DNA of 64,000 bases from Candidatus Amarolinea dominans (GCA_016719785.1 JADJYJ010000001.1:434001-498000), one strand, 5' to 3'; shown: positions 19,801 through 27,361, numbered from the stretch's first letter. Translations and numbers: made by a program. Notes: a model not told the origin generated them from the letters alone.

Positions 19801-20334
19801 GTCGTTGACTGTTTCGGGCAGCGGCCCAATGCTGTTGGCGCTGGCAAAATCGCTGCGATTCTCCTGACCCTGGCCATCCACCGTGGTGACGGCGTAGTAG
19901 CCCGCGCCAGAGGTGAAGCCGCCCAATTCGGCGGTGTGCAGTTGCCAGACCAGGAGACCCACGCCGGCCGCCAGCGGCGCGGCCTGATCGCTGATGACAA
20001 AGCGGTCAACGTAGCGCGGCTGCCAGGTACCGCCGCCGCCCACATTGTAACGGTTGGCGTAGAAGCGGCTGGAATCCTCGGCCACCTCGAACAGGGGACG
20101 CGCCAGCGACAGGTTTGCGGCGTTGATCGGCAGATAGTGGCGATAGATGCGATAATGCTCGCCGGTCAGGTCGCCGCGCTCGCTCCAGGTGATGAAGGTT
20201 TGGCCGCTGCGGTGCATGGCGGTGACGTTGGTGGGCTGCGGCGGCGAGGCGCTGACGCCTTCGACAGGCGCACAGCCGAACCAAAGCAGGGTGACGAATA
20301 GCAAGGGAAAAAGTTTCAGGTGATGTCTCGACAT
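16822..20334 (-). CDS. Secreted multidomain esterase / glycosidase-like protein
   Basis: 1170 residues. The signal peptide ends WFGC, a weak lipobox, so it may be a lipoprotein. A fibronectin-like module (QPTNVTAMHRSGQTFITW) comes first. An alpha/beta-hydrolase esterase domain of the PHB-depolymerase kind follows, with nucleophile motif YGTSMGGSGT (about residue 350). Next are a beta-sandwich region, a Thr/Pro linker, one dockerin-like calcium loop DANGNGVVDILDIMAA, a second Thr/Pro linker, and a C-terminal TIM-barrel-like domain resembling hypothetical glycosyl hydrolase family 15 (FLILHYRLGHGLGY, DDGLFMDSLSV, GLMIEGFGLE). The start at 20334 has GGAGGACACC before it; a TTG 12 bases upstream is not needed. 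It probably acts on extracellular polymer esters and glycans; the substrate is unknown. Confidence 0.8.
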   Translation of the reverse strand: MSRHHLKLFPLLFVTLLWFGCAPVEGVSASPPQPTNVTAMHRSGQTFITWSERGDLTGEHYRIYRHYLPINAANLSLARPLFEVAEDSSRFYANRYNVGGGGTWQPRYVDRFVISDQAAPLAAGVGLLVWQLHTAELGGFTSGAGYYAVTTVDGQGQENRSDFASANSIGPLPETVNDPLPVAINANVGAGGHVFIQYMDLQQWNPTFHAPNPTNAYYGLDANAPAIAGALQYAYDYVVYEPIASLCDGSVPAQAPLLVSLHGWGDNAYDPPSSHPDPYWCSFNVYPVDVSQTWYFGFDQDRDYRLTTTPLAGDTIVNYTEQRILRMLYDLLRHPTLGPKVDRNRLYIYGTSMGGSGTLAFALRYPNVFAAAYASEPMTNYATAGDGGGLDWRPDLTPKWGAPALNLPVLIRGPGAWADHLQGYNGTGVWDWQNHQAQVQNRLADEMAPFGVGHGRLDDTIEWATQGRPAYVPFNAGRRAWGGVVVDAGHTWLGFNGLPPTLAPDSSLVPFFALQALLNESVPGLSNASGDLALPPPNPPGPTGGYNQTLDWSASWNPWDGAPLDTAGQWRISLRTTDSSNQTVDITPRRLQTFTIMPGATYAWQNRRVNDNGLVASGTVVATGQGLVTVSGFAVSAAGNRLLLAPTGPTPTPTPTPTATPTPGQGQCVTDANGNGVVDILDIMAATVSPSCHSFIVLVASRWQQPWTTATSTASPLPTATATRTPTATATRTPTVTATRTLTATPTAGSTATPTPTVTPGGGAPRAWPDTSSGVHVFNDQLSQGMTQAQVQFIATHYAGTQKMIRSEADRLRAVNPNFLILHYRLGHGLGYRAVQNGCQPTGGWLHIIEGNAWVQEWPGNGVVQEPWFFHWPETGGPRVLNCDWGWYLVELNNSAWRSYWQAEVLRQLQANADDGLFMDSLSVPNYLGADHYSPPLPVVDETFESAWAGRLDAWLTWLQTQPLGAYYLVPNVGSWITSRETTGYAAADGLMIEGFGLEADASPYAYDDWQLQMNRILGAVNRGQAILGQTYVGGVQERMFALGSYLLIKGNRTFMNVDLDLEPEWWPEYDIPIGAPTQSAGVSIANLYDANNQVYRRNFNNGFVLVNPTNPWDGSGITVTINLGGSFQRAVASGGGTLPANGIPTGSLTYQAVTSVTLPPYSAAVLLDP

Positions 20335-20496
20335 GGTGTCCTCCAAATTGGCTGACGAGGGTCGCGTCTGCCTGTTACAAGGCGCAGGCCACGAGCAGCA
20401 GCAGTGAGGTCGTCAAGTTGGGTGCGCTGGCGAGTATCGTACATCCGTCGGGCGGCGCGGTCAAGCGTACTATCGGGTGAACAGCAGTGAAGAATC

Positions 20497-20647
20497 GTAA
20501 CTGCTCACCCTGCAAGTTGATTTGGACAGGATGAACAGGATGAACAGGATTCTTGCTCTGTGGTGTGCAAAACTACCGCCACGAGAGTTCGAATATCCTG
20601 TCAACCCTGTGAATCCTGTCTGAATTCCAGGCAGGCTGATCAGTTAC
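20497..20647. mobile_element. MITE-like element with 8-bp target duplication (simple copy)
   Basis: 151 bp, with ends GTAACTGCTCACCCTGC and GCAGGCTGATCAGTTAC. It is flanked by a perfect 8-bp direct repeat GAAGAATC (20489-20496 and 20648-20655). The sequence closely follows 15309-15450. It has no coding capacity. It occupies the gap between the secreted protein gene and dinB, and I see nothing else in 20335-20496. Confidence 0.85.
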
Positions 20648-20727
20648 GAAGAATCCGGCTATGTTCGGAATTGCCGCCGGGTGAGTGAGCAGGCGCGAGG
20701 CGCATGTTATCGTTCGAGCCGTGAATG

Positions 20728-20736
20728 TGCTAAAAT
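20728..20736 (+). promoter_or_regulatory. Extended -10 promoter for the DinB gene
   Basis: TGCTAAAAT lies 51 bases before the start codon. No convincing -35 is seen. Confidence 0.35.
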
Positions 20737-20787
20737 AGCCGCCAGGTGAGGCGATGTCAAGGGAGAACGCGCTGTCAGGAGAAAGAC

Positions 20788-21306
20788 ATGAACACGGCCG
20801 AAATTGCAACTCTGTTCGATTACAACTATTGGGCCAACGGCCGTGTGCTGAACGCGGCGTCCAGGGTGACGCCGGCGCAGTTCGTCGCGCCGGCCGGGCT
20901 GAGTCACGGCAGCGTGCGTGGCGCGCTGGTGCATGTGCTCAGCGCGGAGGTCGTCTGGCGCCTGCGCTGTCAGGAAGGCATCTCGCCGCCGGCCATGCTG
21001 CTGGAGACCGGCTTCCCAACGCTTGATTCCCTGCGCGAGTTCTGGAATGAAGAAGAACAAGCGATGCGCGCCTACCTCGCCGGGCTGACCGATGATGACA
21101 TCAACGGCACAGTCCGATACAAGACGACCAAGCGGGTGTCGCATCAAAACCCGCTGTGGCACCTGCTGGCGCATGTGGTCAATCATGGCACCCAATTTCG
21201 CGGCGAGGCAGCCGTGGCGTTGACCGCCTACGGTCAATCGCCGGGCGACTTGGATTTGATCTTCTTCCTCAGGGCGATGCCGGCCATTCCCGCGCCGCCA
21301 GCCTGA
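20788..21306 (+). CDS. DinB-family protein
   Basis: 172 residues, a four-helix bundle of the DinB/YfiT superfamily with a metal-binding His triad. The first His is in LVHVLSAEVVWRL and the other two in WHLLAHVVNHGTQFRGE, the characteristic HxxxH region. The N-terminus TLFDYNYWANGRVL is typical of the family. Members are putative metal-dependent thiol transferases or hydrolases; most have no known substrate, so only the family is assigned. The ATG at 20788 has AGGAGAAAGAC before it. The upstream in-frame extension is not supported. Confidence 0.9.
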   Translation: MNTAEIATLFDYNYWANGRVLNAASRVTPAQFVAPAGLSHGSVRGALVHVLSAEVVWRLRCQEGISPPAMLLETGFPTLDSLREFWNEEEQAMRAYLAGLTDDDINGTVRYKTTKRVSHQNPLWHLLAHVVNHGTQFRGEAAVALTAYGQSPGDLDLIFFLRAMPAIPAPPA

Positions 21307-21309
21307 TTT

Positions 21310-21550
21310 GCGCTCGCATCCATGGAATAGCAATTCCTAATGTAACACACACTTGACCACATAGAACGCATAGAACGCATAGAACGCATAGAACGCATAG
21401 AACGCATAGAACGCATAGAACGCAAAGAACACAAAGAAACGGCAGAAGAGTCGCGGATTGGCGGCGTCTTTGTGCTCTTTGTGCTCTTTGTGCTCTATGT
21501 GGTTGAAAAATCGCTCAAACTTGGAATTCCTGTCCTATGGAAACGAGCGC
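21310..21550. repeat. 241-bp inverted-repeat element carrying a 9-bp tandem array
   Basis: Imperfect terminal inverted repeats: GCGCTCG (21310-21316) and CGAGCGC (21544-21550), continuing through related CCAT-GGA-AATTCC blocks. An inner perfect pair ACCACATAGA (21356-21365) and TCTATGTGGT (21494-21503) is present. Between them are about seven copies of the 9-mer AGAACGCAT and, on the right, short GTGCTCTTT repeats. It begins just after the DinB stop. No target duplication was found. Confidence 0.5.
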
Positions 21551-21565
21551 TGCCAAACGCCAAAA

Positions 21566-21808
21566 TCATGGTCGCGGCGGGAAGATACCCTGGAGAGCGA
21601 TGTAGTAGCCTGTGTTCGGGATGGGCGCTTTGTTGCGCAAGTCAGGCAGCGCGAAGGTCGTCTTGCCGTCGCCGCCAAAATTAGTGCCTAACAGCGAGAA
21701 CAAGGCTGTATTTTGACTGATGGGCAGCAATTGGCCCGCGCAGGGCGCCCAGTACTCGGGCGCGAAGTTATAAGGGAATAATTCGATCTGACCGATAAAC
21801 GATTCCAT
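21566..21808 (-). CDS. Mini tail-collar-domain protein 3
   Basis: 80 residues, a single phage tail collar domain (the fold named after MdpB-type microcystin-dependent proteins): FIGQIELFPYNFAP, then WAPCAGQLLPISQN, LFSLLGTNFGGDG and TTFALPDLRNKAP. Usual members are 150-200 residues with an extra C-terminal part; this one stops after the core. It is the last of three tandem paralogues (21566, 21927 and 22219), each with its own strong ribosome binding site (here AAAGGAGACTCAC). No phage structural gene is nearby. Function is unknown; exported or contractile-apparatus tip roles have been suggested for the domain only. Confidence 0.85.
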   Translation of the reverse strand: MESFIGQIELFPYNFAPEYWAPCAGQLLPISQNTALFSLLGTNFGGDGKTTFALPDLRNKAPIPNTGYYIALQGIFPPRP

Positions 21809-21926
21809 GTGAGTCTCCTTTGCTCATGCGCTGGTGCCCATGAGCCATTTTCATCCGCAACGGTGAGCCTGTGGCTCATAGACAACTCCTGGTGGGTCGC
21901 AGGTTTCTGGGTGGTGATCTGCCACG

Positions 21927-22172
21927 CTACGAGCGAGATGGGAAAATGCCGTAAATGGCGATGCAGTAGTGCGAGTCGGGGGTAGGCTCTTTACCGCGCA
22001 GGTCCGGTAGGGCGAAGGTTGTCTGTCCGTCGCCGCCAAAGGTGGTTCCGATCAACGAGTAGAGGGCTTCGTTTTCGCTGATCTGCAGCAGCTGGCCCTC
22101 GCACAGCGCCCAGTTTTGCGGGGCAAAGGTGAAGGGCAGCAATTCGATCTGACCAATATATGGTCGGTACAT
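21927..22172 (-). CDS. Mini tail-collar-domain protein 2
   Basis: 81 residues, the middle one of three tandem paralogues. Core motifs: YIGQIELLPFTFAPQNWALC, LLQISENEALYSLIGTTFGG and FALPDLRGKEP. Ribosome binding site GAAAGGAGTTACCC. It is the most divergent of the three, but all cores align without gaps, which suggests local duplication followed by divergence. Gaps between genes are 118 and 46 bases, and the three probably form one transcript. Confidence 0.85.
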   Translation of the reverse strand: MYRPYIGQIELLPFTFAPQNWALCEGQLLQISENEALYSLIGTTFGGDGQTTFALPDLRGKEPTPDSHYCIAIYGIFPSRS

Positions 22173-22218
22173 GGGTAACTCCTTTCGGTTGAACGGTTCT
22201 TAACAGAACTACTTTCCG

Positions 22219-22461
22219 TCAATTCCTGCTCGGGAAAATTCCCTGCAGGGCGATGCAATACTGGGTGGATGACACGGGTTTTTTGCCGCGCAAATCCGGC
22301 AGGGCGAAGGTCGTACGGCCATCGCCCCCAAAATTGGTGCCGAGAAGCGCGAACAAGGCCGGGTTCTGGTTGACGGGCAGCAGTTGACCTGCACAAGGCG
22401 CCCAATAGAGCGGGGCAAAGTCGAAGGCGAACAACGTGATCTGACCGAGGAACGGTTCCAT
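22219..22461 (-). CDS. Mini tail-collar-domain protein 1
   Basis: 80 residues, the first gene of the tandem triplet. Core motifs: FLGQITLFAFDFAPLYWAPC, LLPVNQNPALFALLGTNFGG and FALPDLRGKKP. CCAAGGAGACATTC precedes the ATG. It has neither a signal peptide nor a membrane span. The conserved pattern of aromatic and glycine residues shows selection for the collar fold. Confidence 0.86.
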   Translation of the reverse strand: MEPFLGQITLFAFDFAPLYWAPCAGQLLPVNQNPALFALLGTNFGGDGRTTFALPDLRGKKPVSSTQYCIALQGIFPSRN

Positions 22462-22551
22462 GAATGTCTCCTTGGAATCAATGGGATGTTTCGATGCCGG
22501 ATCAGTATAGCTATGCTGATGGTTGGAAGTAAAGTGGTAAATCTTCCGAAT

Positions 22552-24671
22552 TCAAGAACATAAAACTACTCCGAATCGAGACCCACTCACCCCCGTCGCA
22601 GCGCAACCATCGGCCGCGGCCGTCAGCCGCTGACCGACGGTGCCGCCGGCCAATTGTGGCACGCGCGGGCCGAACGTCGCGGCCAGGTCCGGGCTCATAT
22701 CGGGGTTGATGTAGAGCGGGATGGGCATGACACTCACGGGTTGATTGTGCTGCGCCTGCTTGCCCAGCGCCGGGCAGCCCCAGGCTTCCTCGTCCGTCGC
22801 GCGGCGCTGTTCCTTGAACTGACCCAGGATGCCGCAGCTAAAGCAGTGATCCCTGCAGTCGTCAATCACCGCGCCGACCTGGCTGTGGCGATACTCCTGA
22901 ATCAGGAATTCCTTGTTCAGGCCCAGACTGATGTGATCCCAGGGCAGCACTTCATCCGTGCTGCGTTCGCGTCGCGCATACCAATCCGGGTCCAGCCCCT
23001 GCTCGGCAAAGGCCTGCATCCAGACGTCGTCGCGGAACTGATCGCCCCAGGCATCGAACTTGGCGCCGAGCTGCCAGGCGCGCTCGATGACATCGGCCAG
23101 GCGCCGGTCGCCGCGGCTGAGGTAGGCTTCCATGAGGGTTTCGCGCGGATTGTTCCAGTTGAAATGAAAACCAACGCCGCGCAGGCTGTCCTGCAAATAG
23201 GCGATCTGGCGGCGCACCGTCTCCTCGGCCTCTAACGGCACCCACTGGAAGGGCGTGTGCGGCTTGGGCACCAGCGTGCTGACGCCCACGCGCACCTTCG
23301 CCTTGCGGCCGATCAGGCGGCGGCCCACGCGCATCACCGCCCAGGCCAGGTCGGCAATGGCCTTCACATCTTCATCGGTCTGCGTCGGATGGCCGATCAT
23401 GAAGTACATCTTGATCGTGGTCCAGCCGCGGCTGAACACCTCTTCAGCCGTCTGGAGCAGTTCGTCGGTGGCAATCGGCTTGTTGATGACATCGCGCAGG
23501 CGGTCGGTCGCGGCTTCGGGCGCAAAGGTGAAGCCGCTGCGCCGGCGCCCTTTTTCCAGCAGGTTCATCAAGTCCACGGAGAACGATTCGATGCGCAGGC
23601 TGGGCAGGCCGATGCTCAGCTTGTCCGCGCCGTGCTTGTCTACCACCGCTTTGACCAGCTCACTAATGTGGGTGTAATCGCTGGAGCTAAGCGAGAGGAA
23701 CGAGACTTCCTCGAAGCCACAGCTCGCAATCATCTTGTCCACCGCCTCCAACACTTCCTGCACTGGCCGCTCGCGCACCGGGCGATAGGCCATGCCCGCG
23801 TGGCAGAAACGGCAGCCGCGCGTGCAGCCGCGCTGAATTTCAATCGCGGCGCGGTTATGCACCACATCCAGGTAGGGCACGATGAAATCGGTGGTGGGCG
23901 GCGGCAGCGTCGCCACGATGCGCTTGGTCACCACCGGCGGCGCCACATCGGCAAATTCTGGCCGCAGCGTGGTGGCGATCAGCGCGCCGTCGGGGTGATA
24001 GGTGGCTTCGTAAAACGAAGGAATGTACACGCCGGGGATGCGCGCCACGCGGCGCAGCAGGTCGGTGCGCGTGACGGCGGCGGGGTTGACCTGGCGTGCG
24101 CGTTTCCAGGTCTGCTGGGCGCGCATGATCTCCAGGATGACCTCTTCGCCCTCGCCGATCAGAAACGCGTCTATGAACGGCCACATCGGCTCCGGGTTGG
24201 TGCCCGCGCTGCCGCCCGCCAGGATCAACGGATCGTCCGCGCTGCGATCGGCGGTGCGCAGCGGGATGCCGGCCAGGTCCAGGCAGTTGAGCGTATTGGT
24301 GAACAGTTGCTCATAAGGCAGGCCAAAGCCGATCATGTCGAAATCGCGCAGGGGGTGGCGCGTCTCCAGGCTGAAGAGCGGCATGGACTTCCTGGCGCAT
24401 GAGCGCTTCCATGTCCACCCAGGGCGCGTACGCTCGTTCGGCCAGCATATCAGGCTGGCGGTTGACGATGTCGTAGAGCAGCATCAGGCCCAGGTTGGAC
24501 ATGCCCAGTTCGTAGGTGTCAGGGAAAGGTCAGGGCCAGGCGCATAGGGATCGCGTCCCAGTCTTTGATCACGCTGTTGTGCTCGCCGCCGGTGTAGCGG
24601 GGCGGCTTTTGCACCTTCCAGAGGATACGATCGAGGCGCGCGCTGATGCGCGCCGGAGTCCAGGTGTTCAT
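22552..24671 (-). pseudogene. B12-binding-type radical SAM protein (TIGR03960-like), two frameshifts
   Basis: Three reading frames together make one protein. MNTWTPARISARLDRILWKV starts at 24671 after AGGAGAAAATAAC. The frame is lost in TTTCCC near 24525, where removing one C restores ...TFPDTYELGMSN. It is lost again near 24393 in GTCCATG, where removing one base restores ...MRQEVMPLFSLETRHPL. The long last part has the radical SAM cluster motif CTRGCRFCHAG and a C-terminal cysteine region (CRDHCFSCGILG). The family is widespread, often next to a DUF2344 gene, and its reaction is unknown. Both breaks are single extra bases in short C runs, so sequencing error is as likely as true decay. Confidence 0.82.
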
Positions 24672-24800
24672 GTTATTTTCTCCTACGTCTGCCCGGTCAA
24701 GCCGGGGCGGGGTTGGTACCCGCTGCAATCGAGGGTTGGTTCAAGATGCAGATGGCTGCGGCGCTGATTCTACCACAATCAGGCATGTCTAACCAATAGC

Positions 24801-24930
24801 GGAGCACGAAGGCACGTAGCGTTTGGAGCACGAAGTCGCGAAGCAGCGCGAAGGGCGCGAAGCGCGAAGGGCGCGAAGCGCGAAGGGGTCGCGCTATGTC
24901 TTGCCACGCGGCAGCAGGCGATGTACAATC
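24801..24930 (+). repeat. Promoter-carrying dispersed repeat, copy A
   Basis: A GC-rich block of CGCGAAG units ends in a conserved tail. The tail holds a sigma-70-like promoter: TTGCCA (24901-24906), 17-bp spacer, TACAAT (24924-24929), reading into the phosphoesterase gene that starts at 24976. Copy B is at 25983-26097 with the same arrangement upstream of another gene. Confidence 0.7.
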
Positions 24931-24975
24931 CACCTGGGTGGGTATGACGATGAAGGATAACGGAGGCAAACTACC

Positions 24976-25893
24976 ATGTCAGACACAGACAAGATCACCT
25001 GGATCATCGGCGACATTCACGGCATGTATGACCCTTTAGCCGCGCTGGTGAGCCACTTGGATAACGAACGACTCGCTAAATTTGTGTTCGTCGGTGACTA
25101 CATTGATCACGGGCCATCCTCCAAAGAGGTCTTGGACCTGGTCATGGGGCTGGGAGACCGCGCCATTCCACTGATGGGTAATCATGAGCACTTGCTGCTG
25201 CAAACACTCTATGATGCACGCCATCGGGAACACTTCGGCAAGCGAATCTGGCTGGAGAATGGCGCCCAAAGCACGATAACCTCGTTTGGCTGCAAGAGTT
25301 TTGAAGAATTCGAGGCCAAGATTGATGAAAAATACACCGGGTTCTTACGCGGCCTGAAGTTGTTTCACGTCGAGCCTCTGCTCAGTGGAGAGGCCAACCT
25401 GAACGTCTTGATTACCCATGCCGGTGTGATGCTCCGCGTGTCGCTCGCGGAACAACTGGCCGCCAACAACTATGCCGATTTCAACCAACTTATCACGAAA
25501 GAGCGCATCTGGATCGAGGATTCGTCGGTCTGGATCAGAGAAGATTTCTTCGGGGGTAATCCGGACCACTGGAAAGGCCACCTCATCATCCACGGGCACA
25601 CGCCGACCCACCTGCTCAACCATTTTGCCAAAGACTTTCCGATTGACGCTGAACGCCACTTCCTCTTCCTGAGAAAGCATCCCAAAAACGAAACTGTCGT
25701 CTCGATCGGACTGGACACGGGGGCAGCTTTTGGCAATCGTTTGACGGCACTGGGCGTAGCTCAGGATCAGCTTCGAGGGGACACCTTGCCCAAGCTGACC
25801 CTCTACGTGGCTCAACTCGACATCAAGCGCGGGTATTATCGCCAGCAGCCGATCACCCTGAGCACGCTGACGGTACCGTGTAACGTGGCTTGA
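24976..25893 (+). CDS. PPP-family metallophosphoesterase
   Basis: 305 residues. All metal-site motifs of the calcineurin-like PPP superfamily are visible: GDIHG (residue 12 on), GDYIDHG, GNHE, the single His in VLITHAGV and HGHTP. The first three match serine/threonine protein phosphatases and ApaH-like enzymes. It is soluble, without a signal peptide. Substrate could be phosphoproteins or dinucleoside polyphosphates; sequence alone does not decide. GGAGGCAAACTACC precedes the ATG. Transcription probably starts in the upstream repeat at about 24937. Confidence 0.9.
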   Translation: MSDTDKITWIIGDIHGMYDPLAALVSHLDNERLAKFVFVGDYIDHGPSSKEVLDLVMGLGDRAIPLMGNHEHLLLQTLYDARHREHFGKRIWLENGAQSTITSFGCKSFEEFEAKIDEKYTGFLRGLKLFHVEPLLSGEANLNVLITHAGVMLRVSLAEQLAANNYADFNQLITKERIWIEDSSVWIREDFFGGNPDHWKGHLIIHGHTPTHLLNHFAKDFPIDAERHFLFLRKHPKNETVVSIGLDTGAAFGNRLTALGVAQDQLRGDTLPKLTLYVAQLDIKRGYYRQQPITLSTLTVPCNVA

Positions 25894-25982
25894 AACCTAA
25901 AAGTGAAATCCAACGATGGCCGGCGGGCAAGCGCGTGACCCGCGGAATGGGGCGCCGAAACGATCGCGGCGCCGAGGTGCTT

Positions 25983-26097
25983 GGAGCACGTAGCGTTTGG
26001 AGCACGAAGTCGCGAAGCAGAGCGAATGGCGCGAAGCGCGAAGGGCACGAAGGGGTTGCGCTATGTCTTGCCTCGCGGCGGCAGGCGATGTAGAATC
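25983..26097 (+). repeat. Promoter-carrying dispersed repeat, copy B
   Basis: Shares GTAGCGTTTGGAGCACGAAG, the CGCGAAG block and the GCGCTATGTCTTGCC tail with copy A at 24801. TTGCCT (26068-26073), 17-bp spacer, TAGAAT (26091-26096) reads into the Uma2 gene at 26145. It is shorter in the CGCGAAG block than copy A. Confidence 0.7.
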
Positions 26098-26144
26098 TGC
26101 GGCACTGGCAGAACCACGAGGGGATGACCCTTAAAATGGGGTGA

Positions 26145-26759
26145 ATGAAGAATGGTATGACGGCGTTACTCAAATTCCGTTGGACTCCAGAAACCTACCT
26201 GGCGCACGAGCGAACCGCCGCCACCAAGAGCGAGTATCTCGCGGGTGAGATTTTTGCGATGGCCGGCGCCAGTGAAGCTCACAATCTGATCGTGACGAAC
26301 CTGATTGCGTGCCTGCGTCCGCAGCTGCGCGCCCGTGGCTGTAAGATATATCCGAGCGACATGCGCATCAAGATCAGCGCCACTGGTCTCTATACCTATC
26401 CCGATCTGACCATCGTTTGTGGTCCGGCTCGCTTTGATGACAAGCAGCACGATGTCTTGCTGAATCCAACCGTGCTCTGTGAGGTTCTTTCGCCGGCGAC
26501 TGAAGCCTATGATCGCGGCAAGAAATTCGAGCACTATCGCCGGCTGCGCTCATTGACCGAATACCTGTTGATTGCACAGGATGTCAGCCATGTCGAGCAT
26601 TACGTCCGTCAGCCGGATGATCGCTGGCTGCTCACCGAAGTGAGGGAGACGCAGGATGTCATCACCCTGTCATCAGTGGGTTGTCGCGTTGCCTTGGCTG
26701 ATGTCTACGAGCAGGTTGAGATTCCCGCCGGCCGGCTTGGTAGTTGGATCCAGCACTGA
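26145..26759 (+). CDS. Uma2-family (DUF820) putative endonuclease
   Basis: 204 residues with the PD-(D/E)XK-like fold of the Uma2 family. KSEYLAGEIFAMAGAS is the family signature. The likely metal-binding residues are the Asp in YTYPDLTIVCG, the Glu in VLCEVLSPATEAYDRGKKF and the Lys of the latter. The family is very abundant in Cyanobacteria and Chloroflexota, often in many copies, with no proven role. Its stop is followed at once by the ATG of an AbrB-type gene (TGAATG), so the two are translationally coupled. It is probably driven by the promoter inside repeat copy B. Confidence 0.9.
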   Translation: MKNGMTALLKFRWTPETYLAHERTAATKSEYLAGEIFAMAGASEAHNLIVTNLIACLRPQLRARGCKIYPSDMRIKISATGLYTYPDLTIVCGPARFDDKQHDVLLNPTVLCEVLSPATEAYDRGKKFEHYRRLRSLTEYLLIAQDVSHVEHYVRQPDDRWLLTEVRETQDVITLSSVGCRVALADVYEQVEIPAGRLGSWIQH

Positions 26760-26924
26760 ATGATGACATCTATCACCAAACGTTGGCAAACCGTTATCCC
26801 TGCGCCAATTCGTAAACGTCATGCGATCCGCGAAGGGGATTACCTGGTATGGCTGGATGACGGCGAGACGATCAAGGTGATCCCCGTTCCGGCCGATCCT
26901 GTTACACTTCGGCAGTCTTGCTGA
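26760..26924 (+). CDS. AbrB/SpoVT-type small DNA-binding protein
   Basis: 54 residues, a swapped-hairpin AbrB domain: SITKRWQTVIPAPIRKRHAI, REGDYLVWLDDGE, TIKVIPVPADP. Such proteins are usually antitoxins or transition regulators. The gene abuts the Uma2 stop with no ribosome binding site of its own. No PIN or MazF-like toxin follows, so the partner may be the Uma2 protein or missing. Its last 23 bases overlap the convergent glutaredoxin-like gene. Confidence 0.82.
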   Translation: MMTSITKRWQTVIPAPIRKRHAIREGDYLVWLDDGETIKVIPVPADPVTLRQSC

Positions 26925-27183
26925 TCATCTGACTCAACTTCCGAATGAGTTGGACATTCGCCGGCTCCACCAGCACCTCGCCATCAGGAAACACGATCGT
27001 GGGGACACTGCGATAACCTCAATTGAGCTGCTGCACCCATTCCGCGGCGTCCACGTCCTGGTCAATGTCTACATACTGGTAAGGAACGTTTAGTCGCTTG
27101 AACACCTGCGTCGCCCGCCAACAATCACCACACCACGCTGTCCCATACAACACAATCTGCTGCGCCGGTGCTTCGTTTCCCAT
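26902..27183 (-). pseudogene. Glutaredoxin-like protein with in-frame TGA
   Basis: 93 codons starting at 27183 behind AAAGGAGAACTCA. The thioredoxin-fold N-terminus IVLYGTAWCGDCWRATQVFK contains the active-site CGDC, of mycoredoxin/glutaredoxin type. After WVQQLN the frame meets TGA (27021-27019), then continues without break as GYRSVPTIVFPDGEVLVEP and a normal C-terminal helix to TAA at 26904. Relatives have NGG at this point, so the TGA replaces a GGA glycine codon: a single G-to-T change. The cis-proline in SVPTIV is lost if translation stops, so the short product should be inactive. It is a recent nonsense mutation or a sequence error. Confidence 0.8.
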
Positions 27184-27295
27184 TGAGTTCTCCTTTCGCT
27201 CAAATTCTATCATGAAGAAGCGCATCCGTCACAACCTGACGCCCCGGACAAGAATTGGTCAAGGTGTACGTCACATTTCGCCCCAATTGCACTGA

Positions 27296-27324
27296 TGGAC
27301 ACGCGATGAATAATCGGGTATAAT
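27296..27324 (+). promoter_or_regulatory. Promoter of the BrnT-like pair
   Basis: TGGACA (27296-27301), 17-bp spacer, perfect TATAAT (27319-27324), 38 bases before the GTG start of the toxin-like gene. Confidence 0.65.
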
Positions 27325-27361
27325 CTTACGTGAGCAATTCCATGCACAAGGTGAGACAGCC

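Noticed and set aside
21356..21440. Short tandem repeats as a possible CRISPR array
   Set aside because: Units are 9 bp with no spacers and no cas genes; it is a simple tandem repeat.
26902..27183. TGA in the glutaredoxin-like gene as selenocysteine or as a reassigned glycine codon
   Set aside because: The position is Gly in relatives and no SECIS-like hairpin was seen. TGA is used as a normal stop in many genes here, so a genome-wide reassignment is excluded.
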